NCBI RefSeq assembly: GCF_000317245.1
Contig: NZ_AJLJ01000498.1
Span: 1 to 64,000 of the forward strand
Reading direction: 5' to 3'
Length of the DNA: 64,000 nt
Source of the DNA: Fischerella muscicola SAG 1427-1 = PCC 73103
GTDB taxonomy: Bacteria; Cyanobacteriota; Cyanobacteriia; Cyanobacteriales; Nostocaceae
Every line of letters begins with the position of its first letter. Within the stretch, counting starts at the first letter, position 1. Both the position numbers and the translations under genes were made by a program. The notes under the pieces are model-generated. The model did not search any database, had not been told where the DNA came from, and saw only the letters and a program-made list of their open reading frames with translations. This document shows positions 54,093 to 62,920 of this stretch, one piece after another.

Positions 54093-54994
54093 CTATACAA
54101 TTGCTAGATAAAATAAATAAGTAATTAAAAAAAGAAAAATAATATTATTTTTTTGAGAGACAAAGGGGACGAAGTAATTACTAAAAATCGCTATCAATAA
54201 CTTATTTGCTCAACCAGAACGGAAAGCTAAATTACTACTCTGTAAGCTTGTCAAAACTGGCACAATCCTGTCACAGCAACATTGACTATTTCAAAGCAAT
54301 TCAGAGATTGACAAATTTTTGAAGATATTTTTCTTATTAATTGCTGCGATGCGACTAATTCTTGGCTATAAACTGGTAAATCAGTAGTTTTATATATAAG
54401 TTGCTGTTCAAATTACATTTGAAATTCTACAATATTAAGTTCAAATTTTTACAAAAATCTGAGCGAGCATTTTTATAATTTGTAGTATTTTTTAAAACCT
54501 ACATAAAATATCTGGTTGGCTGTGTTTGTATTTTTATATATTTTTATACATGAAAATTGACCTGATAAATAATTGGTCTTGATTGATTTACAAGCAAATA
54601 CAACGCTTACACCCATTAACAAACTATTTTACTGAGAGATAATATTTAACAGAACTATTGTGATGTCTGTAGTATCATTCCTAATCTAAATCTATAGAAA
54701 TCAAAAATCAGTACAAGTACTGATTTATCTATATGAGTAACTCTATTAACATTTATCTACGAATAAATTTTTAATTTAGAATGTTAAGTGATAAAAATAA
54801 CAGTATTTTTTTAGTTTTAATTGATGCTAACTCAAGGATGTAAACTATAGGAATTCGGTTTAGTTTATGAACTTACTAGTTGAGCTAAGGAATGGGAAAC
54901 GGGCTGATGGCATGAGCGTCAGCCGAACGGGAACAGGGAACTAATAAATTTTATTGTTTCGCTGGCTTTTAAGATAAATCAAGGAGAATCCAAG

Positions 54995-55270
54995 ATGAAT
55001 AAGGTTCAATTAGCTTTGGTTATTAGTTACCTATTGATGACCTGCTATTTTTTAGTGAACTGGTTAAGATTTAATTTTCGTCATCCTGCTAATTCCCCTG
55101 AAGATACGTTTTTATCTTTAGTAATGTTGGCGATCGCTATTACCTCTTGGCCGCTGGTTATTCCCATGCACTGTTTACAAACTTTCAAAACAAGACACTT
55201 TGAATTTAGCACTGCGGTTCCTGTGCTGGTTGCGATCTCTGCATTTGGATTAGTATTTTATATGATCTAG
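54995..55270 (+). CDS. Small three-helix membrane protein
   Basis: 91 residues with three hydrophobic helices (about 5-25, 42-60 and 70-90). AAGGAG lies nine bases before the ATG, so translation is well supported. No family recognised. It stands alone between the EPS leader and a transposase remnant. Confidence 0.7.
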   Translation: MNKVQLALVISYLLMTCYFLVNWLRFNFRHPANSPEDTFLSLVMLAIAITSWPLVIPMHCLQTFKTRHFEFSTAVPVLVAISAFGLVFYMI

Positions 55271-55287
55271 CATCACTACCTTGGAAG

Positions 55288-55567
55288 TCAAATTGTGGTG
55301 TGATGCACACCTTTAACTCGTTCAATCCGGCGAAACCCCATGTTATTAAGATACATTTTTAAGCATTCTTGTTTCATCTCATGAGAATATCCCTTTGGCG
55401 GATCGTACACATCGATCGCAGTTGGTGCAATTGTGATGCAAGTTTACCTCTTCGCTTAATTGCTCATAGCAAAACGATTTAATGCGATCGCCACTATTTT
55501 TGTGTTGTAAGTCGCTAGAAAATTGAGTGACAACAAAAAAAGGCACACAAGGATCTGTATTTGTCAC
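55288..55567 (-). pseudogene. IS1-type transposase (InsA-like) remnant with frameshifts
   Basis: The minus strand reads in broken frames as an InsA-like zinc-binding protein: NLHHNCTNCDRC, then after a frameshift DVYDPPKGYSHEMKQECLKM, YLNNMGFRRIERVKGVHHTT and a stop. The upstream part (SSDLQHKNSGDR IKSF) matches the usual start of such proteins out of frame. At least two frameshifts are needed, and the InsB part is absent. No inverted ends seen. Confidence 0.65.
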
Positions 55568-55614
55568 ACATCGTATACAGTATATCCAAGTGTACCTTCT
55601 GTCGTTAAGTTTGT

Positions 55615-56880
55615 TTAATTCATCGCTGTGGGAAATGCACCTGGTTGTACGGCTAAATTGACGGTTTGACCCTGACGGCGCAATTCTATGCGTAAGTTTC
55701 CACCGATTTGGCTATTATCTACTGCTTTTTGGATGTTGCTAGCATCTTTGACAGTTTCACCGTTGAGTTTTTGAATTACATCACCAGTACGTATACCTGC
55801 TCTTGCAGCTGGTGAATTAGGCATAACTTTCACAACTAATACGCCTTGATCTTCATTGACGCTTAAATTACTGTTGGGGTCTGAGTTGAGACTCTGCTTT
55901 AACTCTGGTGTCAATCCGATCATTTGAATGCCTAAATAAGGATGTTGAGCTTTCCCTGTAGTAATGAGTTGATCGGCTATGCGTTGAGCTGTGTTGATGG
56001 GAATGGCAAATCCGATTCCTTGCGCCCCTTGAATAATAGCTGTATTCATGCCAATTACTTGACCACGATCATTTAACAAGGGACCACCGGAGTTCCCAGG
56101 GTTAATTGCTGCGTCTGTTTGAATATAGTCTACTCGTTTATCACTAGCACCAATTAAACTGCTGTTACGTCCAGTAGCACTGATAATTCCTGTTGTGACA
56201 CTATTATCTAATCCCAAGGGATTACCGATCGCGATCGCTAATTGTCCAGGTTGCAATTGCTCAGAATTGCCCATTGTTAAAGTTGGCAGATTATTTGCCT
56301 GAATCTTAATAACTGCTATATCGGTCAACTCGTCTTTACCCAACACCTTTCCGTCAAAGCTACGTCCATCTGTGAGTGACACTTTTACCGTATCTGCACC
56401 ATCAACGACGTGAGCATTAGTAAGGATGCGACCATCACCACTAATAATAAAGCCTGAACCAGTTCCACGTTCTACTCGTTGTCGTGGTGAAGATGGTAGT
56501 TGTCCCCCAAAAAAGCGCCGGAAAAAGGGGTCGTTAAATTCCTCTGGTATGCGAGTTCTTACGGTTCTCGCAGAATCAATTCGTACTACTGCGGGGCCAA
56601 CTTTCTGAACAACATTTGTGACAAAGTTCGGATCGTTGCTTGCTGGTAGGGGTAGAGCAGCATTTGCTGGAGTTACTGCCAAATTACTTGCATCCTTAGA
56701 CATCTGCTGATGGTTATTGGCTACATATCCGCCAGCAAGTGTCATTCCAGAACCGAGCAATACTAGTGATAAGTTCACTGCTGCTCTGCGCCAAGGTGTG
56801 ATTCGATGGGATTTTTCGGTGGATGAATACAAGGAAAAGTTGTTTGATAAATTCTCGCGATCGCGTGGTTCTTGTAACAT
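55615..56880 (-). CDS. htrA: Deg/HtrA-type serine protease with one PDZ domain
   Basis: 421 residues. Membrane or signal helix at about 34-52, trypsin-like domain with His157 (TNAHVVDG), Asp187 (LTDIAVIK) and Ser264 (NPGNSGGP), then one PDZ domain (about 320-415, with GVLVVKVMPNSPAARAGI). It should degrade or refold damaged proteins at the periplasm or membrane. Cyanobacteria have several (HtrA, HhoA, HhoB); which one this is needs a tree. The next gene (rbp) is divergent across a 509-bp gap. Confidence 0.93.
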   Translation of the reverse strand: MLQEPRDRENLSNNFSLYSSTEKSHRITPWRRAAVNLSLVLLGSGMTLAGGYVANNHQQMSKDASNLAVTPANAALPLPASNDPNFVTNVVQKVGPAVVRIDSARTVRTRIPEEFNDPFFRRFFGGQLPSSPRQRVERGTGSGFIISGDGRILTNAHVVDGADTVKVSLTDGRSFDGKVLGKDELTDIAVIKIQANNLPTLTMGNSEQLQPGQLAIAIGNPLGLDNSVTTGIISATGRNSSLIGASDKRVDYIQTDAAINPGNSGGPLLNDRGQVIGMNTAIIQGAQGIGFAIPINTAQRIADQLITTGKAQHPYLGIQMIGLTPELKQSLNSDPNSNLSVNEDQGVLVVKVMPNSPAARAGIRTGDVIQKLNGETVKDASNIQKAVDNSQIGGNLRIELRRQGQTVNLAVQPGAFPTAMN

Positions 56881-57282
56881 TTTTTCTACAAAGTATCTAG
56901 TAAAGCTACTTCTAATCTAGATAGTCATTGTGAAGTTTTTGTTGCACAAATATGGCGCTGGTGTGAAGCTTATTTGAATTATGCCAACTTAAATAAATGC
57001 TAGGTAGTCTCCTTCTTCGACAGGAGGTAAATAAATATCTTTTCTTTTGCAAAAGTCTCAATAGCTTCGTTAATATTAGCAGCAATATTACACCTTTTGC
57101 ACAAATATTTTTTACTCTGTACTATCAAAACATTAAAATTTCCCGCGTCCCCGTATGAAACTTAATTCTCACCAAACCTTCCCCTAAGTCAGATAAATAT
57201 GCTTAAATTAACTTAAGTCAATCTCGCTTTTATGCCCACCCACATTCGTTTATTCAGCGATGTGACCATAGAATTTTTTTGT

Positions 57283-57389
57283 TATACTCCCAGTAGCAGG
57301 ATTTATTTTCGGTTGAGAATTTCGTTTTGATTTTTAGAAGCGTCTCTCCGAATCTAACTCTCTACAGCAAGTGATTTGGGAGATGCCCT
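57283..57389 (+). promoter_or_regulatory. Second rbp leader with hairpin at the ribosome site
   Basis: TATACT (57283-57288) is a candidate -10. TCTCC (57345-57349) can pair with GGAGA (57379-57383), extended by AA/TT after one mismatch, so the GGGAG before the ATG is hidden as in the leader at 10214. The loop carries CTAACTCTCTACA, similar to the other copy. The remaining 56881-57282 gap contains no gene. Confidence 0.5.
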
Positions 57390-57710
57390 ATGTCTATTTA
57401 TATCGGTAACTTATCCTACCAAGTTAGGGAAGAAGACTTGAGGGAAGTTTTTGCAGAATATGGTACAGTTAAGAAAGTTCAGCTACCTACAGATCGTGAA
57501 ACCGGACGTCTGCGTGGTTTTGCTTTTGTCGAAATGGAATCAGATGAAGAAGAAGAGCGTGCTATTGAAGCTTTAGATGGTGCTGAATGGATGGGAAGAG
57601 ATTTAAAAGTCAACAAAGCTAGACCTCGTCCAGAAAGAAGCGGTTCAAGAAGTTATTCTTCTGGTGGTGGGAATTGGGGCAACAGCGGCCGCAACAATCG
57701 CCGTTACTAA
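57390..57710 (+). CDS. rbp: RNA-binding protein, single RRM with glycine-rich tail
   Basis: 106 residues. RNP2 IYIGNL and RNP1 RGFAFVEM mark one RRM; the tail (GGGNWGNSGRNNRRY) is rich in Gly, Asn and Arg. Same family as the gene at 10345, with about the same RRM length, and followed by rpsU. Linked rbp-rpsU clusters are described as cold-regulated in Anabaena. A hairpin with a T-run between the two genes can act as terminator or attenuator. Confidence 0.93.
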   Translation: MSIYIGNLSYQVREEDLREVFAEYGTVKKVQLPTDRETGRLRGFAFVEMESDEEEERAIEALDGAEWMGRDLKVNKARPRPERSGSRSYSSGGGNWGNSGRNNRRY

Positions 57711-57742
57711 TACTTATATAAAAAATTTAAAATTTTAGAGTC

Positions 57743-57794
57743 TCCAGCAGATAAAAAAAATGACTCAACTCTGCTGGAATGTTTTTTCTTTTTT
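57743..57794 (+). terminator. Hairpin terminator or attenuator between rbp and rpsU
   Basis: TCCAGCAG (57743-57750) pairs with CTGCTGGA (57771-57778), followed by ATGTTTTTTC and TTTTTT. A 20-nt A-rich loop. Read-through or processing here would set rpsU level relative to rbp. Confidence 0.7.
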
Positions 57795-57830
57795 CACGTA
57801 AATTATCCACCCATACGAGGAGTAATCAGA

Positions 57831-58025
57831 ATGACGCAAGTAATATTAGGAGAAAATGAAGGAATTGAATCAGCCTTACGGCGATTCAAGCGCCAAGTTT
57901 CCAGAGCTGGTATATTCCAAGATATGAGGAAAAATCGTCACTTTGAGACTCCATTAGAAAAAGAAAAACGTAAAGCTGTTGCAAGACACAAACAACGCCG
58001 TAACGGTGGTTCTCGTCATAGATAA
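57831..58025 (+). CDS. rpsU: Ribosomal protein S21
   Basis: 64 residues. VILGENEGIESALRRFKRQV and KRKAVARHKQRRN are diagnostic of S21, a small-subunit protein that helps the ribosome find initiation sites. GAGGAG lies eight bases before the ATG. The hairpin repeat copy D follows after 23 bases and may end the transcript. Confidence 0.97.
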   Translation: MTQVILGENEGIESALRRFKRQVSRAGIFQDMRKNRHFETPLEKEKRKAVARHKQRRNGGSRHR

Positions 58026-58047
58026 AATTTTTTAGCAGACATGTTAT

Positions 58048-58080
58048 AGCTCCCCGACTTCTTAAAGAAGTCGGGGAGCT
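58048..58080. repeat. Palindromic repeat, copy D (compensatory change)
   Basis: AGCTCCCCGACTTCTT with AAGAAGTCGGGGAGCT. Compared with GATCCCC copies the stem shows C for A paired with G for T, a compensatory change. Between convergent rpsU and the membrane-repeat gene, so it can terminate both. Confidence 0.8.
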
Positions 58081-58093
58081 GAACAATAAGTCA

Positions 58094-58121
58094 ATCCAAA
58101 ATCGAAAATCGAAAATCTAAA
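58094..58121. repeat. ATCNAAA heptamer repeat overlapping a stop codon
   Basis: ATCCAAA, ATCGAAA, ATCGAAA, ATCTAAA. The array forms the stop codon and last bases of the minus-strand gene that ends at 58117. Same unit as at 25200. Confidence 0.75.
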
Positions 58122-61100
58122 ATTGAGTGACTGCTAAAGCACCAGCGATCGCAGAAGCAACCAGGGAAGCAAAAGCAGTATTAAATAACCACCACGCTGC
58201 ATCTGCTACAGCTTTTCTCGTTTCTTTTGCTTGCTTTTTGGTTTGTTCTTTGAGTGTAGCAAGACGTTTGTTAACTTCTTCTTGAATACGTTCCGCACGG
58301 TGGAGAATGCTATCTCTTGTCGCTTCAATTCGGTCGATAATCTGATTAGCTTGTTCTGGGGAAATATCCTCACGAGAACTGAGGATCGCAACTAGGGTAT
58401 CACGATCAAATTGACTGAGGCGATCGCGTAACGCTTCTAATCCCACTTGGGGATCATCAAACAATTTGGCAAAGTCTTGCTGAATCGCTTCATAATTTAG
58501 TTCGGGACGATCCAGGGAATTAAGATAGTTGCGGACTCTAGCAAAAATTCCATCAACTATTGATTGTAATCTATGCTGGAGTTGCTGGTATTGTTCGACA
58601 ATCGAGTTGCGAACAGATTCGATTTGATCGACAATTTGGTTGGCTTCTGCTTCTGAAATATCCTCACGTTGGGATAATAGGGCCACAAGTGTTGAACGGT
58701 CGAATTTGGCTAGGCGATCGCTCAAACTCCCAACTCCCGTGCGGGGATCATGCAGCAATAATTGTAAATCTCGTTTGATACCCTCCGGGTTGAGTTCTTC
58801 TTTATTAGTGTTCCGCAGGTAGTTTTCGAGATTAGCTTCAAAATCCAGAACTTGTTTAGTAGTGCGGCTTGCCAAGCGGCGTGGCGCTCTGACAATATTA
58901 CCAATGGCTTGTTGTACCTGGTCAATAATGCGATTGACATCTTCTTCACTCAAGTCTCCTCGCTGAGTCAGCAATTTGACCAAAGTTTCTCGATCCACCT
59001 GTGAGAGACGATCGCGTAAAGCCAAAGCACCTTCTTGGGGATTTTCCAGTAATTTTTCTAAATCTCGCTGGATACTTTCTGGGTTGAGTTCTTCCAAATT
59101 AGTATCGCGAAGATATTGGGCGATCGCTTTTGCAGTTTGTGCGTATTGTTCTTTGGCTTGATCAGCTAATTTTTGCGGTGCTTGCAAGATATTATCGCGC
59201 ACTTGTTCCAAATTATCGAGGATTTGGTTGACCTGCTCTTCACTCAAATCTTGTCGTTGAGTCAGTAATTTTACTAATGTATCGCGGTCAAATTGCGATA
59301 ATCTTGACCGTAAAGCCGAGATTCCTGCTTGCGGATCTTCTAGCAGCGTTCTAAAATCGCGCTTGATAGCTTCTGGGTTGAGTTCCTCTTTGTTGGTGTT
59401 TCGCAGATAGTCTTCTACCCTTTGTCGCAGTTGATCAGCTTGGGTTTTGGCTTGTTCTTGTAGTTCTGTAGCTCGATTCAAAACGCGATCGCGAGTGCTT
59501 TCGAGTTGAGCAACAATATTATTTGCTTCCTCTTCGTTGATATCTTCACGTTGCTGGAGTAGCTGCACCAATGTGTCACGATTGAATTGAGAAAAGCGCT
59601 GACTTAATTCTTCAAAACCAGCTTCTGGATCTTCCAACAGGATTGCAAAATCTCGCTCAATACCTTCTGGATTTAATTCTTCTTTACCAGTAGAACGCAG
59701 ATAATTTTCAATCCGCGTACGCATATCTTGGGATTTTTCCCGTGTTTCTGCTTGACGGACTGTTTCTAAAACTTCCTGGCGAATGTTTTCTAGTTGTTCA
59801 GAAATTTCCTTGATTCTGGCTTCACTAATATCATCGCGTCTTGAAAGCAAGCTAGTCAGATATTCCGGATTGATTTCCTCTAATTCACGACGGACTGTTC
59901 CAGCATCTGCATTTGGATCATAGATGACTTCTTTAAATTCATCTGCGATCGTAATCCGATTGAAATGCCAGGGTAAAGAATACAAGATGTAATCTTCTAC
60001 ATCTGCCTTAGTAGTATTGTAAGTTAGTCCTGGTAATCTTTGAGCTATTTGTTCGTTTGCTTGATCTCTAAGTTGTTTTAATTGGGAAGTGATTTTCTCA
60101 ACATCAACTTCCTGAACTTTGTCTTTTAAATCTTCTAGTTGATGGCTGATTTTATCTACATCTATTTCAGAGAAATCTACCCTGTTGATCACAGCAGGTA
60201 CAGCAGCAGTTAAGCCATATTGAATAGCTTGCTTGATTACACCATTACTTTGCTTCCCATTACCTCCACCTGCTGTCACCAATTCCTGAAGTCGTTCACC
60301 CAAATTTTCAGATTTCAATTCTTCAGGACTAGCTTTTTTGAGCAAATTAATTACCTGTTGTGTTGGATTTCGGCGATTTAAAACTTGCTCCCAAGCTGCT
60401 TGGAATTGATCGGCAATTTGATTGATATCTGCTTTAGAAAAATCTGTGCGCTTACTGATTAAATCGACAAAAGTCTGGCGATTAATATTTTGCAGCAAAT
60501 CACTATTAGCAACAGATTGTAAATCCGATTCACGCAGCAGCTTATCAAATTGATCACGAATTTCTTTGAGATTTAATTGTGGTAATTGTACAGCAGCTAA
60601 AGAACTTTGTAATGTATTGCGGATACTATCAGAATCAAAACCTGATGTTAATTCCCGACGTACTGCGGCTGTAATATCTTCCGCAGTCGCAACCATCTGG
60701 CTTTTCGCTACGTTAGCACCAATAGCAGTACCTGCTACACCCATCAGTCCTTGTAAACCAGAATTCACAGTGCTGATCACAGAACCAATTAAAGAACCAA
60801 CCGCATTTGAACCGAGCCACATTAATATTGAAAAATAAGCAGACCAAATGACTACACCAATAATCGCTCCCAAAAATGCACTGCTAATAAAACTCAGTTT
60901 TACTGCTAAAAAAGAAGCACTAAATAGTGCAATCGTTGCAGTGATTAGCGCCCACCAACCTACTTTCGCTTCTACTTTACGAATCGCACCCCCCACAGTT
61001 TCTGCATCAGCATCTAAATCGACTCCCGATGAAATTCCTATAGCTACAGAAAAATTTGTTAATAGTAATTGGAAAGCAAACGCCATGACTAATCCAGCTA

Positions 61101-61239
61101 GGAATGCTACCAAAAACTTTGGCCCCGAAAAAACAAGAGTTGCTTCTTCTGGAATCACAACCGCCTGAGCAAAATTCATCGGTACTAATCCAAAATCCAA
61201 GGGACACCATTTCAGAGCCAATTCTGTAATGGTAAACAT
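58117..61239 (-). CDS. Large membrane protein with six ~99-residue helical repeats
   Basis: About 1040 residues from ATG 61239 (GAGGGA nine bases upstream; GTG 61260 possible). Three or four membrane helices near the N-terminus (about 45-150) and one at the C-terminus (TAFASLVASAIAGALAVTQ). Between about 410 and 1000, six repeats of about 99 residues follow, of the form ENYLRNTNKEELNPE, IKRDLQLLLHDPRTG, SLSDRLAKFDRSTLVALLSQ, REDISEAEANQIVDQIE. The first is diverged. The repeats are helical and charged and carry many HIP1 octamers. No function known; a scaffold or contact protein of the plasma or thylakoid membrane is possible. Confidence 0.75.
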   Translation of the reverse strand: MFTITELALKWCPLDFGLVPMNFAQAVVIPEEATLVFSGPKFLVAFLAGLVMAFAFQLLLTNFSVAIGISSGVDLDADAETVGGAIRKVEAKVGWWALITATIALFSASFLAVKLSFISSAFLGAIIGVVIWSAYFSILMWLGSNAVGSLIGSVISTVNSGLQGLMGVAGTAIGANVAKSQMVATAEDITAAVRRELTSGFDSDSIRNTLQSSLAAVQLPQLNLKEIRDQFDKLLRESDLQSVANSDLLQNINRQTFVDLISKRTDFSKADINQIADQFQAAWEQVLNRRNPTQQVINLLKKASPEELKSENLGERLQELVTAGGGNGKQSNGVIKQAIQYGLTAAVPAVINRVDFSEIDVDKISHQLEDLKDKVQEVDVEKITSQLKQLRDQANEQIAQRLPGLTYNTTKADVEDYILYSLPWHFNRITIADEFKEVIYDPNADAGTVRRELEEINPEYLTSLLSRRDDISEARIKEISEQLENIRQEVLETVRQAETREKSQDMRTRIENYLRSTGKEELNPEGIERDFAILLEDPEAGFEELSQRFSQFNRDTLVQLLQQREDINEEEANNIVAQLESTRDRVLNRATELQEQAKTQADQLRQRVEDYLRNTNKEELNPEAIKRDFRTLLEDPQAGISALRSRLSQFDRDTLVKLLTQRQDLSEEQVNQILDNLEQVRDNILQAPQKLADQAKEQYAQTAKAIAQYLRDTNLEELNPESIQRDLEKLLENPQEGALALRDRLSQVDRETLVKLLTQRGDLSEEDVNRIIDQVQQAIGNIVRAPRRLASRTTKQVLDFEANLENYLRNTNKEELNPEGIKRDLQLLLHDPRTGVGSLSDRLAKFDRSTLVALLSQREDISEAEANQIVDQIESVRNSIVEQYQQLQHRLQSIVDGIFARVRNYLNSLDRPELNYEAIQQDFAKLFDDPQVGLEALRDRLSQFDRDTLVAILSSREDISPEQANQIIDRIEATRDSILHRAERIQEEVNKRLATLKEQTKKQAKETRKAVADAAWWLFNTAFASLVASAIAGALAVTQF

Positions 61240-61453
61240 AAATATTTCCCTCACTTTCACTTAATTACACACTTCTCTTTTGTCTTGGAAATGTGATTAC
61301 TTCTTCACCCTAGCTAGGAGTTTTTCAAACTGTTACTTCCTCTGGATATAAACACTTCTACCTCAAGTATGATTCGATAAAAGTATATTTATTTTTTTTA
61401 AGAATTCAGTACTTATTATTTAGTGGTGAATGTTTTTTGCTATAGCATTCCTA

Positions 61454-61486
61454 AGATCACCGACTTCTTTGAGAAGTCGGTGATCT
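61454..61486. repeat. Palindromic repeat, copy E (second compensatory change)
   Basis: AGATCACCGACTTCTTT then GAGAAGTCGGTGATCT. A for C and T for G keep the stem paired relative to GATCCCC copies. It is in the divergent gap 61240-61631, not after a stop codon. The gap also has CTAGCTAGGAGTTTTTC at 61311, close to a sequence at 53187. Confidence 0.75.
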
Positions 61487-61631
61487 GAACACCCACGACT
61501 CATCAAAATCAATGTGAGCGAATACTAAAAACAATCAATTATCTTTCTTAATTCCTGCTTTTTCTGTTAAATTTATGCTGATTTCCTAGTAGTCAAGCTG
61601 AATTTACTAAAAGAAACCAGGGCTAAGAACC

Positions 61632-62228
61632 ATGAAAAAAATAATTAACACTAGCAAGAAATATTTTTTCTCTGTAATATTTATAGCGATCGCTGCTAGT
61701 CTTGGCAGTTGTAGTTCTAGCTCTACTGATGAAGCTAAGTTAAACATCACAACATCGCCAACTCCAAACAGTCAAACAACTGCAACCCCTACACAATCAC
61801 CAACTCAAAGTGCAGCTAGGCTTAACATTCAACCCAACAGTGGATCACCTACCACAGATAAGATAGAAAATAAAACAGATAAAACTGTGAATGTCACCCT
61901 ATACACCAGTGATGCACAATGTCAAGAACTCGTCCCCCAAAAAACAACAGTACCAGCACAGGAACCTGTAACAGGCGCGGTAGGTAAAATTTTAGATCAA
62001 CGGGATAACGGTGACTTTAGCTTTTCTGGATATCGAGTCAATATTAAAAATGGTGTCGCTACGGTAGATTTACGACTCACTTCCAATTCCCAACGTCAAA
62101 TCACTTCTCTATCGAGTTGTGAACAATTTGCTTTATTCGGTAGTCTCCGTAAAACTCTCACAAGTAACCCTCAATGGAGAATTAAAGATGTTCGTTTCAC
62201 CGAGCAAGGCAAAGAAATAGTGTTATGA
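61632..62228 (+). CDS. GerMN-domain lipoprotein
   Basis: 198 residues. A lipoprotein signal with lipobox SLGSC at about residue 27, a Ser/Thr/Pro/Gln-rich linker (about 30-75), then a GerMN domain (VTLYTSDAQCQELVP, then GYRVNIKNGVATVDLRLTSN). In sporulating bacteria GerMN domains bind cell-wall-associated complexes; in cyanobacteria the role is unknown. Convergent with the glyoxalase-like gene, only six bases apart. Confidence 0.8.
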   Translation: MKKIINTSKKYFFSVIFIAIAASLGSCSSSSTDEAKLNITTSPTPNSQTTATPTQSPTQSAARLNIQPNSGSPTTDKIENKTDKTVNVTLYTSDAQCQELVPQKTTVPAQEPVTGAVGKILDQRDNGDFSFSGYRVNIKNGVATVDLRLTSNSQRQITSLSSCEQFALFGSLRKTLTSNPQWRIKDVRFTEQGKEIVL

Positions 62229-62234
62229 ACACAT

Positions 62235-62909
62235 TTACCATTTAATTATTAGCGGCAGTGTTGAGTCAAAACTGTGTTGTTTACCTTCCTTGGCATGATC
62301 GAATTCTAATTCGATTTGGTAGCGATCGCCAAAGCCAAAGTAAAAATTGATCAATCCTTCCTCAATGAGTTTTGTCACTCCGGCGGAAAAATTTTGCTCT
62401 CCAGGTAAACAAACTCGCACTGCTGTCATTTCCTTGAATGGAGGTTGGTGATCCAAGGGTTGACGTTTGTCTGATGGATAGTTTGCAGGTTTTTGAGTCC
62501 CAGGTGAAATAAAAATTAGAGGTTCTGCTAAATTATTTTCTCTGGTAATAATTGGGATAGCAGCTACCTGTGGTAGAAAAGGTGCATGATAATCCCAGGT
62601 TGGAAATGGTAGTTGTGAACCTGGTATTACTTTACGGAAAGAGATACCAAACGGACAAGCTTGAGTTTCTTTCCAACGACAGCGTTCCCACAAACCTGTT
62701 GGTTGAACAACTGGAGACTGAATTTCATTCGGATTATTCAGCCACAGTAACTCTAGATAGGCATTATGAAAGAAAAAGCAAACGTTTGCACTACCCTGAC
62801 CGTGATGAGTGCGACGTCTCCCTTCTTTCAGTCCAAAAGCTTTGAGAACTTCTGCTTCCGGTGCTTGTGGATCAACGCAAACAAAAACATGATCAAGTTC
62901 TAGTTGCAT
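62235..62909 (-). CDS. Glyoxalase-like (VOC superfamily) protein
   Basis: 224 residues. LDHVFVCVDPQAPEAE begins a VOC module with metal-ligand-type His; RRRTHHGQGSANVCFFFHNAYLELLW continues it, and a second module near the C-terminus ends with YQIELEFDHA. Matches Glyoxalase_3-like domains. Substrate unknown. Only 11 bases separate it from the upstream partial gene on the same strand, so the two are probably co-transcribed. Confidence 0.75.
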   Translation of the reverse strand: MQLELDHVFVCVDPQAPEAEVLKAFGLKEGRRRTHHGQGSANVCFFFHNAYLELLWLNNPNEIQSPVVQPTGLWERCRWKETQACPFGISFRKVIPGSQLPFPTWDYHAPFLPQVAAIPIITRENNLAEPLIFISPGTQKPANYPSDKRQPLDHQPPFKEMTAVRVCLPGEQNFSAGVTKLIEEGLINFYFGFGDRYQIELEFDHAKEGKQHSFDSTLPLIIKW

Positions 62910-62920
62910 ATCTCACACTT

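Larger units (their letters stand above)
52416..54994. other. 2.6 kb AT-rich gene-free region upstream of the EPS cluster
   Basis: No gene on either strand. It is strongly AT-rich with many T- and A-runs, and carries diverged 65-bp direct repeats (53808-53872 and 54028-54092) and a weaker third copy at 53678-53722. A 28-codon protein-like frame (54199-54285, LFAQPERKAKLLLCKLVKTG) ends in a stop and may be a gene remnant. TTTTTCTAAACTGTT occurs twice at 53157 and 53196. It presumably holds the promoter of the cluster and of the gene at 54995. Confidence 0.6.

Noticed and set aside
55379..55567. 62-codon minus-strand frame as a real gene
   Set aside because: Its product is one frame of a frameshifted IS1-type transposase remnant.
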